Positions 54,401 to 63,300 of a DNA stretch of 64,000 bases are shown here, piece by piece. The translations under genes were made by a program, and so were the position numbers. The notes beneath the pieces were generated by a model. It was given only the letters and a program-made list of their open reading frames with translations. It was not told the DNA's origin and did not search any database. The stretch is from Apostichopus japonicus (taxonomy: Eukaryota; Echinodermata; Holothuroidea; Aspidochirotida; Stichopodidae): assembly GCF_037975245.1 (NCBI RefSeq), contig NC_092568.1:11185501-11249500 (forward strand). The letters are read 5' to 3'. Within the stretch, counting starts at the first letter, position 1, and every line of letters begins with the position of its first letter.

Positions 54401-57400
54401 AACATAATGTGAAAATTTCAGTTGCGTTGTCTCATAATTGTCCCATTTATGAGCGTTTGAAATTTTGCAATTTGCCCTTTACTCTGTGCTCTGATCATGC
54501 AAGAGGGTGGTAATTTTTTGGAGAAGGCGTAAGCTACAAAACTTCTCCTAAATCTGTTGATTTGACATGGAATGACCCTACACAGCGAATCAGTATTTCA
54601 CCATGTAGTAAATATTTGCGAGATTACAAATGGTCATGTATGAATTATGCTACAAAAAATCCCAGTTGGCATTTCTGTGACTGTAACTCTTAGGGAAAAT
54701 ATGAACTTCCAACACCAGCAAACTGTCCAATTTGAATCTTTTATCAAGTCTAGTTTAGTTTTAAATTAAGGTAAAATACAGATTGATGATTAAAGCATGC
54801 CATGGCAACAAAACAGATGCCAAGAAAAAAAAAAGTATTTTTTAACTTCAAAGTAATCATATTGACAGCTAAACGGACCATACTGAGATGGGGGAGGGGG
54901 AGGTGTGAGGGGGTCTCCCCTACAAAAACTATTCCTCCCAGTTTTTGTTTGTCTTCCTAATAAACGTCTCATTCTCTGCCAATTGAACGTCAATAATTGG
55001 TCAGATATATGGTCAGATATCTGTCTCCAATTTGCTTGCGAAACATTTAAATGTCTCAAATTAAAGCAAAGACGCTTCCAACTAGATGCTACGGCCGAAG
55101 GGCAATTAAACCAGCAGTGACCACAGGAGTCACACCAGTCCTATGTTCTACAAACTGAGCTATCCAGCACTTAGTTGGTTGTGATCTCTATATAGTCATC
55201 TCTTTACCTATTTTTTGGGGGAAGGGAGGAGGGAGGAGGGAGGGAGGGAGGAGGGGGCCTTTCACACCAACATCATTCGATATAACACAAAAAGCAGCAG
55301 AAAAGAGATTTCAAGATGAATTTGACTTTTTATCTATATAAATAAGAAAGTTCTCAGTCCATTTTCCATATTTCAATATGCTTACATTTATGTCTTTAAT
55401 AGCCACATGACGGCTATGGATCTTAACTTGTTTGTCGTTTTCTTACCTTTCACAAAACGTTTTGAAGCAAAGCTTTGGTATCCTGTTATCTCTTGATCTG
55501 GTCTGTGAAAGACGAATCAATTGAAAAGAAGGGGGGGAAAAAAACACTCCTTAAATATTTGCATTTCAGCATTTAATTTTTTTATTACTTTACTACATAC
55601 TTTATTACTTAACAAACTTTTATTAATCATGTCATGCTTTAGACTACCAGTCATTTGAATGGCAATAATTATAACAATAACAATAAATGGTTTTTGCAGG
55701 TACTGTTTCTTCCATAATTTACTAAACATATAAACTATGGTATGTCTTCAAACAGCCAGTTGCATTTTAGTGACACAAATATAAAACTATTTCATTTTTC
55801 ATTAGATTCACTTGAGTTTGACTCATGTTAATATCAATTTGTACCACATGAAAATGTATATACCAGTATAACTGAGAGTAGTCAGTTGGTTAGTGTAGCC
55901 CTTGTTGAACAAAAAACAATGACTGCCTTTGATATGCAAATTAAACTTGGTCTTCTAGTTACAAATTGTTTTGATGGTGTTTTAATGCGATGAAGTGATT
56001 AATCTATTAAAAACTGACTCAACATAAAACAAAAAGATGCAGTAACGTTGCTATACATTCAACGAGCTTTAACAGCGTAACGTTAATGTTCGATTTTAGA
56101 GCCAGGCATTAAACGTAGGCAAATAATCTGAACGTCTCAAGGCTAACAGCTTAAACTCAGTTTTTTTAAAATCCTGATGCAGCTTTTGGAGGAGCCTTTA
56201 TACAGCAAGCCCAGAACACTGCTTTTAAAATAAGGCTCAACGTCAACTCCCAGATATTACTGTCATTTTTGATATTTTTTTGGGTAACATTTATGATTTA
56301 ACAGAAATAATACAAGTTGTGTCCTTCAATTTTACCCTTGACAGCTGTTGTGAAATATTTGGGAAATAATTCCATTTCTTTCTGATATGAATCACCTATA
56401 CAGTGATGCACTGTAACATCTAGCCCATAGTTTAATTTTCACTTTTCTTTTGAGTAGGCTGTCATTCTACAATCTATGTTGTATACATGCATTCAGTGTT
56501 ACTGTTGAAATAATTCCATTTCTTTCTGATATGAATCACCTATACAGTGATGCACTATAACATCTCACCCATATTTTCTTTTTTGTTCACGTTTCTTTTG
56601 AAGAGGCTGTCATTCTACAATCTATGTTGTATACATGCATTCAGTGTAACAGTTGAAACAAAACCCTGAAAGTTGCTTTAAAGGAGCTTAACTTATACAA
56701 GTGTCCAATGTCATGTGTCAGTAGTGTCGCCTTTCACTATCTTTTTACCAAAGCTGATTCAACCCCTGCATGCTGCTTTAAAGACACGTTAGACAGACAA
56801 CTTATGTTTTCTAGAAAGAAAAAAAGGTAAAATGGACTCTCAAGAATTAATCAACTTCTTACTTGAAACAATTTTCTCTGTAAATACTGTTCCATATTCT
56901 CCTGGGGGACTTCCCTTTGTATCCAGTGTACCTCTCTGGATTAATGGTAAGGTCCACATACTCCATATTTGAAGGATCCTCATCTGTGAAGAGATCAGAT
57001 TGAAAACAGTCCCCTGAAGTACTTGATTCCTTTGTAGAATATCTCTTGTCATTTGTGTACTATGCTATCACTGCCTGAATTTGTGCACTATGCTATCACT
57101 GCCTGAATTTGTGCACTATGCTATCACTGCCTGAATTTGTGCACTATGCTATCACTGCCTGAATTTCTGCACTATGCTATCACTGCCTGAATTTGTGCAC
57201 TATGCTATCACTGCTTGAATTTCTGCACTATGCTATCACTGCCTGAATTTCTGCACTATGCTATCACTGCCTGAATTTGTGCACTATGCTATCACTTCCT
57301 GAATTTCTGCACAATGCTATCACTGCCTGAATTTGTGCACTAAGCTATCACTGCCTGAATTTCTGCACTATGCTATCACTGCCCGAATTTGTGCACTATG

Positions 57401-60317
57401 CTATCACTGCCTGAATTTCTGCACTATGCTATCACTGCCTGAATTTCTGCACTATGCTATCACTGCCCGAATTTGTGCACAATGCTATCACTGCCTGAAT
57501 TTGTGCACTAAGCTATCACTACCTGAATTTGTGCACTATGCTATCACTGCCTGAATTTGTGCACTATGCTATCACTTCCTGAATTTCTGCACAATGCTAT
57601 CACTGCCTGAATTTGTGCACTAAGCTATCACTGCCTGAATTTGTGCAGTATTCTATCACTGCCTGAAATTGTGCACTATGCTATCACTTCCTGAATTTCT
57701 GCACTATGCTATCACTGCCTGAATTTGTGCACAATGCTATCACTGCCTGAATTTGTGCACTAAGCTATCACTACCTGAATTTCTGCACTATGCTATCACT
57801 GCCTGAATTTGTGCACTATGCTATCACTTCCTGAATTTCTGCACAATGCTATCACTGCCTGAATTTGTGCACTAAGCTATCACTGCCTGAATTTCTGCAC
57901 TATGCTATCACTGCCCGAATTTGTGCACTATGCTATCACTGCCTGAATTTCTGCACTATGCTATCACTGCCTGAATTTCTGCACTATGCTATCACTGCCC
58001 GAATTTGTGCACTATGCTATCACTGCCTGAATTTGTGTACTATGCTATCACTGCCCGAATTTGTGCACTATGCTATCACTGCCTGCATATGTGCACTATG
58101 CTATCACTGCCTGAACTTGTGCACTATGCTATCACTGCCTGAATTTGTGCACTATGCTATCACTGCCTGAATTTGTATACTATGCTATCACTGCCTGAAT
58201 TTGTGCACGATGCTGCCTGAATTTTGTATTTTATATATGTAGTTAGTCCATGAATATGAAAACAACTCTATAATTGATATTTGCCACATTAAACTACGGT
58301 GTTATCAATTCAGTTCATCAAACATCACAGGTTTTATCCTGGTATTAAGCTGTTCTCACATACACTACTTTGGCATTTAAAGGACTTGGAAGTTTTTGGC
58401 ATTAAACTGTACAAGTGTACAATTCCATTGTTACTACTGTAGGTCAAAAAAGTTTCTGACAAATTGCAAACACTGCAGTTCACAAAATTTGTAGCTAATG
58501 AAATATGATCATTTTAAACTTAACAATAACCTAAACTTAAAATTACATCCTTGCTATATAACTTTCAAGGTTTAAAACATGGCATTACCACAACATTGTT
58601 TGCATGACAATATCTGCATATTGAATGAGACACTATACCTAATGATCATCATTGATTTTAGGGGAAGAGATACTACAGAATACCTGCCCCAAAACAAGTA
58701 AAAAAACAAATCTTATCTCCAATTGGAAGGTTATCACAGTTTGTAATGTTCAATCACAAACACAAGGCTGAAGAGTTGATTAAGTGAAGCTAGCACATCA
58801 TCGAGCCACATGATGCTTCATTTTTTGTGTTTTGTTTTTATTTATTATTTATTACATTCCTTTTTTTTCTTTACTGGCCATTGGTTTTGCAAATGCTGAA
58901 TCTAAAGTTTTGATGATCCCAACAGGACTTGATGATGGTGTTGGGTTCAGTGTCAACAATGTTAACATTCTTCCTTGAAAATATGAAGAATAGAATCAAT
59001 GAGAAGTAAAAAACTGTGTGAGATTGTAGGAACCCTTTGGCATCACAGATTTTTACAAAATGGCAGCTCCCAGATGACAATTTAACTAGGCTGCAGGTCC
59101 CCCAAACAGAACTCAACTATTTAACTTTGCCCATTGGCACAGTTGCTCATTGCAAAGATCTTTATCATTTAAGCTACAAGATGATAGTTGGGTTTGTGTC
59201 TCCTCTATAAGAATGCTCCGAGGTCAAGACCACCTGACCTGGTCATTTTTCCGGGATGAGGTCGATCCCAGGATGCAACGCCATCGTGGACTCACCCTGA
59301 GGTTCACAAAAGTCCATCTTGGCATCGTCATGTTCCTGCCAGGATTCAAATGCAGCCTTGTCCTTCTGGCTGATGGTGGTGTCCAAGGCACTGAGGCGGA
59401 TCTCTTCCGTAGTTCTGTCCTCACAGTCTTCCTTGGCGGTATTCAAGGGGAGAGAATACTACCGCAGAAAAGAGAGAAAGGAAAAGTGGCGACTACCGCA
59501 GTAATATGAAGACTAAAGAAGAAAGATAAAAGTTTTTGCTAAAATATCTGTGGTATCACCCTCCTTTTTAGGATTTACAGAATATTCATGACCAACCTTC
59601 AACGGATTATTGAGAGGTAAATCTCTGCGTGATTTTGTCAATTATCACGGAACCATCCAATTCTGTTTCCACGGTAGTTTCCCAAAGGGCATACCAGAAG
59701 AAAGAACCCAACTGCTGTTGCTTTGAACTATCCATGGGGAAGGGAGAAATTTGCTGAGTGGGTGGGGGTGAGGGAGGGGGTCATATCTGATGTTCATTTG
59801 ATCCAGCAGATATCTTATACACTGTCTCGGTGTACTGACATCATCCTCAATCTTGCAAACCATCAATTCTTCTTTAATTATACAACTCAAGTCAAAATTT
59901 TCCTTTTTTGTATTATTCTTCGTCTTTCAAAATTCTACCCATTTTCTGTGGAAAATACTGTATTATGATGCAAACATTTCTAAAACTGATGTATATGGAC
60001 TTTGCTGGAATGTTGTAACCTTTCAACTCACTTGCAGAGGTTGAGAAAGAAGTGTTAAAGCGATGATGATGATGATGATGAGGGCAACCTTTTTGATGCA
60101 GGGAAGTTAATAAATGAATCATTGACCCTTGAGCATGAAATGATGACCATTCAAGCAACAAGTTTCCCAGAGAACATAAAATCCAAAATCTCTGCTGGAA
60201 GATATTCTACTTTATGATCACAGAAATAGTTTACCTAGGATGGCTGCCTAAAATACTAACCTTATCACTAAGAGTCTCTTCCTGATGATCTTCCTTTAAG
60301 CCACAAGGTATTTCATC
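42351..60317 (-). CDS. ERO1: ERO1 (endoplasmic reticulum oxidoreductin 1), 10 exons, N-terminus outside the window
   Basis: ERO1 is the FAD flavoenzyme of the ER lumen that oxidises protein disulphide isomerase and passes electrons to oxygen, driving disulphide formation. Exons in transcript order: 60317-60261, 59458-59296, 56983-56863, 55502-55447, 50138-50046, 48984-48802, 47363-47233, 45201-45115, 44460-44351, 42447-42351. All junctions are GT-AG with matching phases and total 1098 nt (365 aa plus stop). Key blocks: [10 protein letters not shown] and [12 protein letters not shown] (FAD contact region), [59 protein letters not shown] (active-site CxxCxxC), KLWGKLQ followed by [12 protein letters not shown]. 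The segment between ENCFK and GLCLEK is shorter than in vertebrates. The signal peptide and outer shuttle Cys pair must lie to the right of 64000. There is no KDEL-type tail. Identification is very secure. Confidence 0.97.
42630..43565. repeat. 67-bp satellite array in duplicate B (intronic)
   Basis: The same unit as at 26995-29560 (GCTATTCCTAGCTGTG, CGGTTGTTTCCTGATATTCA), with more divergence and fewer copies. A local duplication of about 120 bp (43160-43270 repeated at 43281-43390) is visible. It lies in the last ERO1 intron. Confidence 0.93.
43835..44164 (+). other. Paralogous copy of the unidentified open segment (frameshifted)
   Basis: Corresponds to 29904-30257. It shares [28 protein letters not shown] and [11 protein letters not shown], then an added T in a T-run shifts the frame. 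It is antisense to ERO1 in the last intron. The function is unknown and it is probably decaying. Confidence 0.3.
44351..44460 (-). CDS. ERO1: ERO1 penultimate exon (copy B)
   Basis: An acceptor CTTCGACAG precedes 44460 and a donor GGCAG/GTAAAT follows 44351. The 110 bp encode [20 protein letters not shown], then [16 protein letters not shown] and part of an Arg codon. It starts in phase 0, directly after the active-site exon (which ends KLWGKLQ), and leaves two bases for the last exon. The loop between ILF and REEIV is about 8 residues shorter than in vertebrate ERO1. Confidence 0.96.
44804..44890 (-). repeat. Partial tRNA-derived SINE
   Basis: On the minus strand it carries CTTTCAATCATAAGTTCCCC and AGTTGGAGTCACTCC, then GTATGTCGTCCAGTTACAG and the tail TTGACAATTGACAATTCATAA. 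It matches the copy at 48000-48121 but lacks the box-A part. Its tail forms the edge of the duplicated blocks A and B. Confidence 0.75.
45115..45201 (-). CDS. ERO1: ERO1 active-site exon (CxxCxxC)
   Basis: An acceptor CACTATTTTCAG precedes 45201 and a donor TTCAG/GTGAGA follows 45115. The 87 bp (phase 0 to 0) encode [19 protein letters not shown], then [17 protein letters not shown] corresponds to the inner catalytic disulphide next to FAD plus the third cysteine. RIMDCVGC and KLWGKLQ are nearly invariant in ERO1 proteins. Confidence 0.98.
46974..47228. repeat. About 125-bp tandem duplication rich in CCCCTTCCCCACCCT
   Basis: 46974-47097 and 47098-47228 share GTCAATGTCCCTAGCA, CCCCTTCCCCACCCTGGTAT (itself repeated inside) and CTGTAACCTTCTTGGC, then ACAGTGTAAAC. 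The duplication ends a few bases from the ERO1 donor at 47232/47233, so it lies at the very start of an ERO1 intron (minus strand). Confidence 0.9.
47233..47363 (-). CDS. ERO1: ERO1 exon (helical segment before the active site)
   Basis: An acceptor TTTTGACCAG precedes 47363 and a donor CTGTTA/GTAAGT follows 47233. 131 bp: two bases complete a Gly codon, then 43 residues ([20 protein letters not shown], then [20 protein letters not shown] and QLL). It aligns with the ERO1 segment LLLEILHEIKSFPLHFDE of vertebrates, ending just before the EEF active-site exon. Confidence 0.95.
48000..48121 (-). repeat. tRNA-derived SINE
   Basis: On the minus strand it has a box-A TTAGCTCAGTGGTTAAC, an anticodon-arm-like GCCTTTCAATCATAAGGTC, a box-B-like GGTTTGAGTC, then a non-tRNA body (CACTCCAAGATTGATGTATG, TCGTCCAGTTACAGAGTT) and a tail of GACAATT repeats. 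About 120 bp. It lies in an ERO1 intron, in the same sense as the gene. Fragments of the same family sit at 44804-44890 and, as the tail only, at about 30802-30821. Confidence 0.82.
48637..48804 (-). repeat. 33-bp array repeating an ERO1 exon end and splice donor
   Basis: The word CCTGAAT (minus strand ATTCAGG) recurs at 48637, 48670, 48703, 48736, 48768 and 48801 (spacing 33, 33, 33, 32, 33). The copy at 48801-48804 is the genuine exon/intron junction TTATTCAG/GTATTA. Each downstream unit repeats TTCAG/GTA with TATTAATCTATTATTT. Six potential donors therefore stand in a row, all lacking G at +5 and so all weak. Using the second would add 11 in-frame codons; using the third changes the frame because one unit is 32 bp. 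Confidence 0.92.
48802..48984 (-). CDS. ERO1: ERO1 exon (GHNxxEFQ ... GEGPxRLKNL)
   Basis: An acceptor TTTTCTTTGTAG precedes 48984 and the first donor of a repeated array (TCAG/GTATTA) follows 48802. 183 bp encode [39 protein letters not shown], then [20 protein letters not shown]. These match the vertebrate blocks WGHNITEFQQRF and [20 protein letters not shown]. The exon begins with two bases completing a Glu codon and ends one base into a Gly codon, matching its neighbours. Confidence 0.96.
49565..49870 (+). other. Unidentified 101-codon ORF in an ERO1 intron
   Basis: ATG at 49565, stop at 49868-49870, strand opposite to ERO1. The product is basic and aromatic-rich ([43 protein letters not shown]-free tail with [16 protein letters not shown]). 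The composition looks protein-like instead of AT-rich noise, and no repeat explains it. No domain recognised and no splice sites chosen. It may be a fragment of a mobile element ORF or a small intronic gene. Confidence 0.3.
50046..50138 (-). CDS. ERO1: ERO1 exon (FAD-contact [10 protein letters not shown])
   Basis: An acceptor CCCCCAACAG precedes 50138 and a donor AGCG/GTAAGT follows 50046. 93 bp encode [20 protein letters not shown], then [10 protein letters not shown]. The Ser and His of SGLHxSI contact FAD in known ERO1 structures. Phases fit both neighbours (a Gly codon split upstream, a Glu codon split downstream). Confidence 0.97.
51031..51460. repeat. 39-bp minisatellite, about 11 units
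   Basis: The unit is aataatcacaaataacattg plus ccctacactgtgtacacag, 39 bp and highly uniform. One unit has a short deletion near 51343. Because 39 is a multiple of 3 and the unit has few stops, continuous frames appear on both strands (13-residue peptide repeats). These are by-products. Confidence 0.97.
54309..54578. mobile_element. Small TIR element (MITE-like), about 270 bp
   Basis: The left end GGGTCATTCCTTGTCAAATC is the inverted counterpart of the right end (GATTTGACATGGAATGACCC). The match extends inward through CACAGAT/AATCTGTT with one gap. No coding capacity. A related terminus occurs at about 22643-22675. The flanking target duplication is unclear. Confidence 0.75.
55447..55502 (-). 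CDS. ERO1: ERO1 small exon (variable loop)
   Basis: An acceptor TCTTTCACAG precedes 55502 and a donor GAAAG/GTAAGA follows 55447. 56 bp encode [18 protein letters not shown], with one base before (completing Lys) and one after (starting Gly). It fills the place of the variable loop between ENCFK and GLCLEK that is about 10 residues longer in vertebrate ERO1. No family motif lies inside it, so the call rests on splice sites and perfect phase agreement. Confidence 0.85.
56365..56655. repeat. 144-bp tandem duplication
   Basis: AATAATTCCATTTCTTTCTG starts at 56365 and again at 56509. Both units continue with ATATGAATCACCTATACAGT, GTCATTCTACAATCTATGTT and ATACATGCATTCAGTGT. Two copies, intronic in ERO1. 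Confidence 0.93.
56863..56983 (-). CDS. ERO1: ERO1 exon ([11 protein letters not shown]-binding block)
   Basis: An acceptor GATCTCTTCACAG precedes 56983 and a donor TTCAA/GTAAGA follows 56863. 121 bp encode [20 protein letters not shown], then [19 protein letters not shown]. [16 protein letters not shown] and IWNxIYxENCF are diagnostic for ERO1. The Arg, Thr and Trp residues of this block line the FAD pocket in solved structures. Confidence 0.98.
57050..58222. repeat. 28-bp minisatellite, about 41 units with two main variants
   Basis: The unit is cactatgctatcactgcct plus gaatttgtg (28 bp). The last triplet varies as GTG or CTG, and TATGC alternates with AATGC or TAAGC. The variant order itself repeats (for example 57290-57480 resembles 57823-58010), so there is a higher-order pattern. 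It starts about 70 bp upstream of ERO1 exon 56983. Frames across it are artefacts of 28 x 3 = 84. Confidence 0.96.
58223..59295 (-). other. ERO1 intron segment
   Basis: AT-rich, no repeat or gene recognised. Together with the minisatellite it forms the intron between exons 59458-59296 and 56983-56863. Confidence 0.7.
59296..59458 (-). CDS. ERO1: ERO1 exon (upstream of the FAD block)
   Basis: An acceptor CTTTTCTGCGGTAG precedes 59458 and a donor CTCAGG/GTGAGT follows 59296. 163 bp encode [40 protein letters not shown], then [14 protein letters not shown]. It parallels the vertebrate segment that begins KYSEEAN and ends with the W-x-KHDD-x-x-DNFCE block. WxxHDDxxxxFCE is conserved. The acceptor was chosen for its pyrimidine tract and because phase 0 joins SDK to YS, as in vertebrates. 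Confidence 0.92.
60261..60317 (-). CDS. ERO1: ERO1 exon (first one inside the window)
   Basis: An acceptor TTTTCCCTACAG precedes 60317 and a donor GATAAG/GTTAGT follows 60261. 57 bp, phase 0 at both ends, encode [19 protein letters not shown], the counterpart of the vertebrate DEVPDGIKSASYK segment that follows the outer shuttle cysteines. The preceding exon (CxxxxC and the N-terminus) was not found up to 64000 and should lie outside the window. Confidence 0.9.
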
Positions 60318-63300
60318 CTGTAGGGAAAAGAAAATACATTTATATTATATATAACAAGTCATACTATATTTAATATACAAAGGTTTGAGATCTTCTGAAA
60401 CAACTTTTTCAAGAGAAGATAAATTAGATTATTTTCTGGGTAAAATTGGTTGCAATATTCAGTACGTAACTCAAGGCTATATCAATCAATCTAGTTCAAA
60501 AAATGAGGCACTATGATTTTATTCATTTCCCCAAAAAAAATTATAAACATGTACAGTCTAAAGTAATGCTGTGGACAGATTGTAAAGTACATGCTGAAAA
60601 TTGAAATGCCATCAGCAACTCACATATATTCACTTGTAAAACTTTTGTACTGTGTTCAAAAGGTCAAGATTGATTTACTTTCCACGGTAATGGTTTTAAG
60701 TTGCAAATTTCAAAAATTATTGAAACCAAATATCAAAGAAACTGGTATTCTTACTCGATAAGATGGATGAGTAAAATGACCTTGTGACACTCAGTAAAAA
60801 CAGAATCCTATACCAGCCACCAACTTCACTGTGGCGACTTACATAATACCGGGGCACCGGGGCAGGTGGGTATGTGCACATTCACCATTAATATTACCCT
60901 TCACACATACTGTACACACTGTACATTGCAGACATTACAGTGCTGAAGAATCACGTGTTATAACCTATCAAGTGAATTTAACATAGTGCATATGTTATGA
61001 AGATTGAAATACCAGGGGTTAGGGACAATATGAACAGTAAGAATACATATTTATTCAGTATCACCATATACGGACAAGTTTACACACAGTTCAGAACAGA
61101 TTAATCCCACCAAAGGGCAGCTACAGTGTGTGATCACTCTCTTATAATAACACCTACACATACATACTACATGCACAGAGGTGTATTGTATTGTGTATAA
61201 TAACTTCATCCAACAGATGTCTACTGCACTATATATCACAATCAATAGATGTACAGTACACCTTGCAATTGCCACGTCTTCTTGCTTTATTCTGTTTGTT
61301 TGTTTTTTCACACTTGAAATGTTGAGCACTTTAATTGCCACCAAACCAAGGTAGAAATTGGTAATGGTGCCTCAGAAATAGCCCAATAATTTAGACAGGC
61401 AAGCAATTAGAAAGGTCTTGTCTGGAAATCGGTCAATAGGACTACAACAGAGATTCATGGATGACTAAGTTTCTAACACGAGAGAAATTTTTTTCCCCTC
61501 CAAATTGATAGACAATATTGAAGCTTAAGGGACTATGCTATTATGCAAACTAGATAGGCTAACAAAAACTAATAACAATCTATTAATCTTTTTTTTTTTT
61601 AACACCAATGAAGGCAAGTCTTTTTGTAACATCAAAGTGATGCTTCTGTATATTTTTCACTTTTATAGTCCTTTCAAGATGAAAATCAAACTTGACCTTC
61701 CAATACGATAAATCTAGAAAATTCCAGACAGTTCAGGTTTAGGATGTATATTAAAACTACTGCACGTTGAATCCTGCAGCTAATCACAGAACAGATTCAC
61801 TTGAGATACTGTATACTGTAAGATCTTGAGTAGCAACCTACAGTACTTACTGCATAGTTGAGAGGTGTTTTAGTTTGTAACTTTGCACTCAAAAACTCAA
61901 AAGAGTAACTTTACTCACAGAGATACAGTAAGTGGCTGAGAGAAGGTGGACATCATGACCATGGGTGCAAGAACAATTTTGGTATGGGTGAGGGGGGGGG
62001 GGGCTAAGATGTTATGTCATCCAGGGTAAGGTGACCGCTCCACTTTGACAAATTCTGGTAGAATGGAGTGCGCTTAGATGCGTAATGGTGCGATAATTTG
62101 ACTTTTGAAACAATGTTGAAGTATATTTGACTGGTTTGGTTTTACTAGCATGTTTATTCTAATATTGTCTGCCTGTGGGGGAAGGAAGCTGTATCCCCCT
62201 GATCTTATTCTTGGGGTGATGGGGGGGGGCTCTAATTGGTTGCACCACTGGCCATGACAGTAAACCCAATTTGGTATCAGTACAGTAATCTTCTAAACTG
62301 TCATATTTTACAAACCATGTATACCTAGCAAGCTCACAAGTTCCTATTCCACATAGTAACACAGACGCAGTATTTCCTTATTACAGGCTGTGTAATTTTT
62401 TAGTAAATGTATAAAAGTTACATTCTGATCAAAGCAGGATCTTCATATAGCAGACAGTTCCTATTCCAATCATGTGACATAGTGATAATTACTCTACCAG
62501 AATTCAGATTCCAATGTTCCAGTATCATGGATTTGAGAGCAATTCACAGTATAGGTACTTGTACCGTTTCACTGACTGCTAGATTTAATAGTATCATCAG
62601 GCCCCTGGCAAGAGTTTTTTTTTGGAGGGGGAAGGAGGGGGCACAAATGTTAGCTGATGTCCATCCAGAGGGAATGGGAGGCTTCTCCTCTATGAGAAAT
62701 TTTGGTTTTTTGTAAGGGGGCTTAGATGCAAAATGGTGCTATCATTTTCATCATTTAACTACATTTGTGTGTTACATCTTATATTTTAGCATGTTTTATT
62801 AAATGTACTGTAAGCCATCGGAAGAATGTCAGAAAGACTTCTGGGGGTCATATGTGCAACCCCTCCTTTCCTCCCCCCCCCCCAATGTATGGTGCCGAGT
62901 AATATCATGGAAATACTACTTCCATGTTCCCCGTCAACAGTGTGCACATATTTCTGTAGTGCAGTAAATTAACAGGTCTACCTACATTACTTTCAGTAGA
63001 TATTAAGTTATCTCAAAGAGTACGATTTGTAGCTTGTCTATAACTAGAAGGGGAGGTGTGGGGTACATCCTGAAGTTCCTGTATTGGACCCCATTGGCCC
63101 TATATAGATAATGTCAAAAATATTCCAAATTTAGACCCAATCAGGTTGAAGGATCTGGATATATATGACCTTGTACCTCCTACTGTACTTCGGGTAAACA
63201 GGTGATCGGTTACAATGACGTTATGACAAAAACAGTATATACGATTAACATACTGCAAACTAGGTAAAGGACTAATTCAATATATACCATAGCTAGTGGA

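Larger units (their letters stand above)
50139..55446 (-). other. ERO1 intron (5.3 kb)
   Basis: AT-rich sequence with a 39-bp tandem array (51031-51460), a small TIR element (54309-54578) and poly-C or G-rich runs at about 53019-53027, 53576-53600, 54890-54905 and 55215-55258. No other coding exon with ERO1 similarity is present, and the flanking exon phases join directly. Confidence 0.75.

Noticed and set aside
57333-58170. Open frames of 73 and 101 codons with a repeating CALCYHCLN-like peptide
   Set aside because: They are by-products of the 28-bp minisatellite (three units = 84 bp returns to frame). No start context or conservation independent of the repeat.
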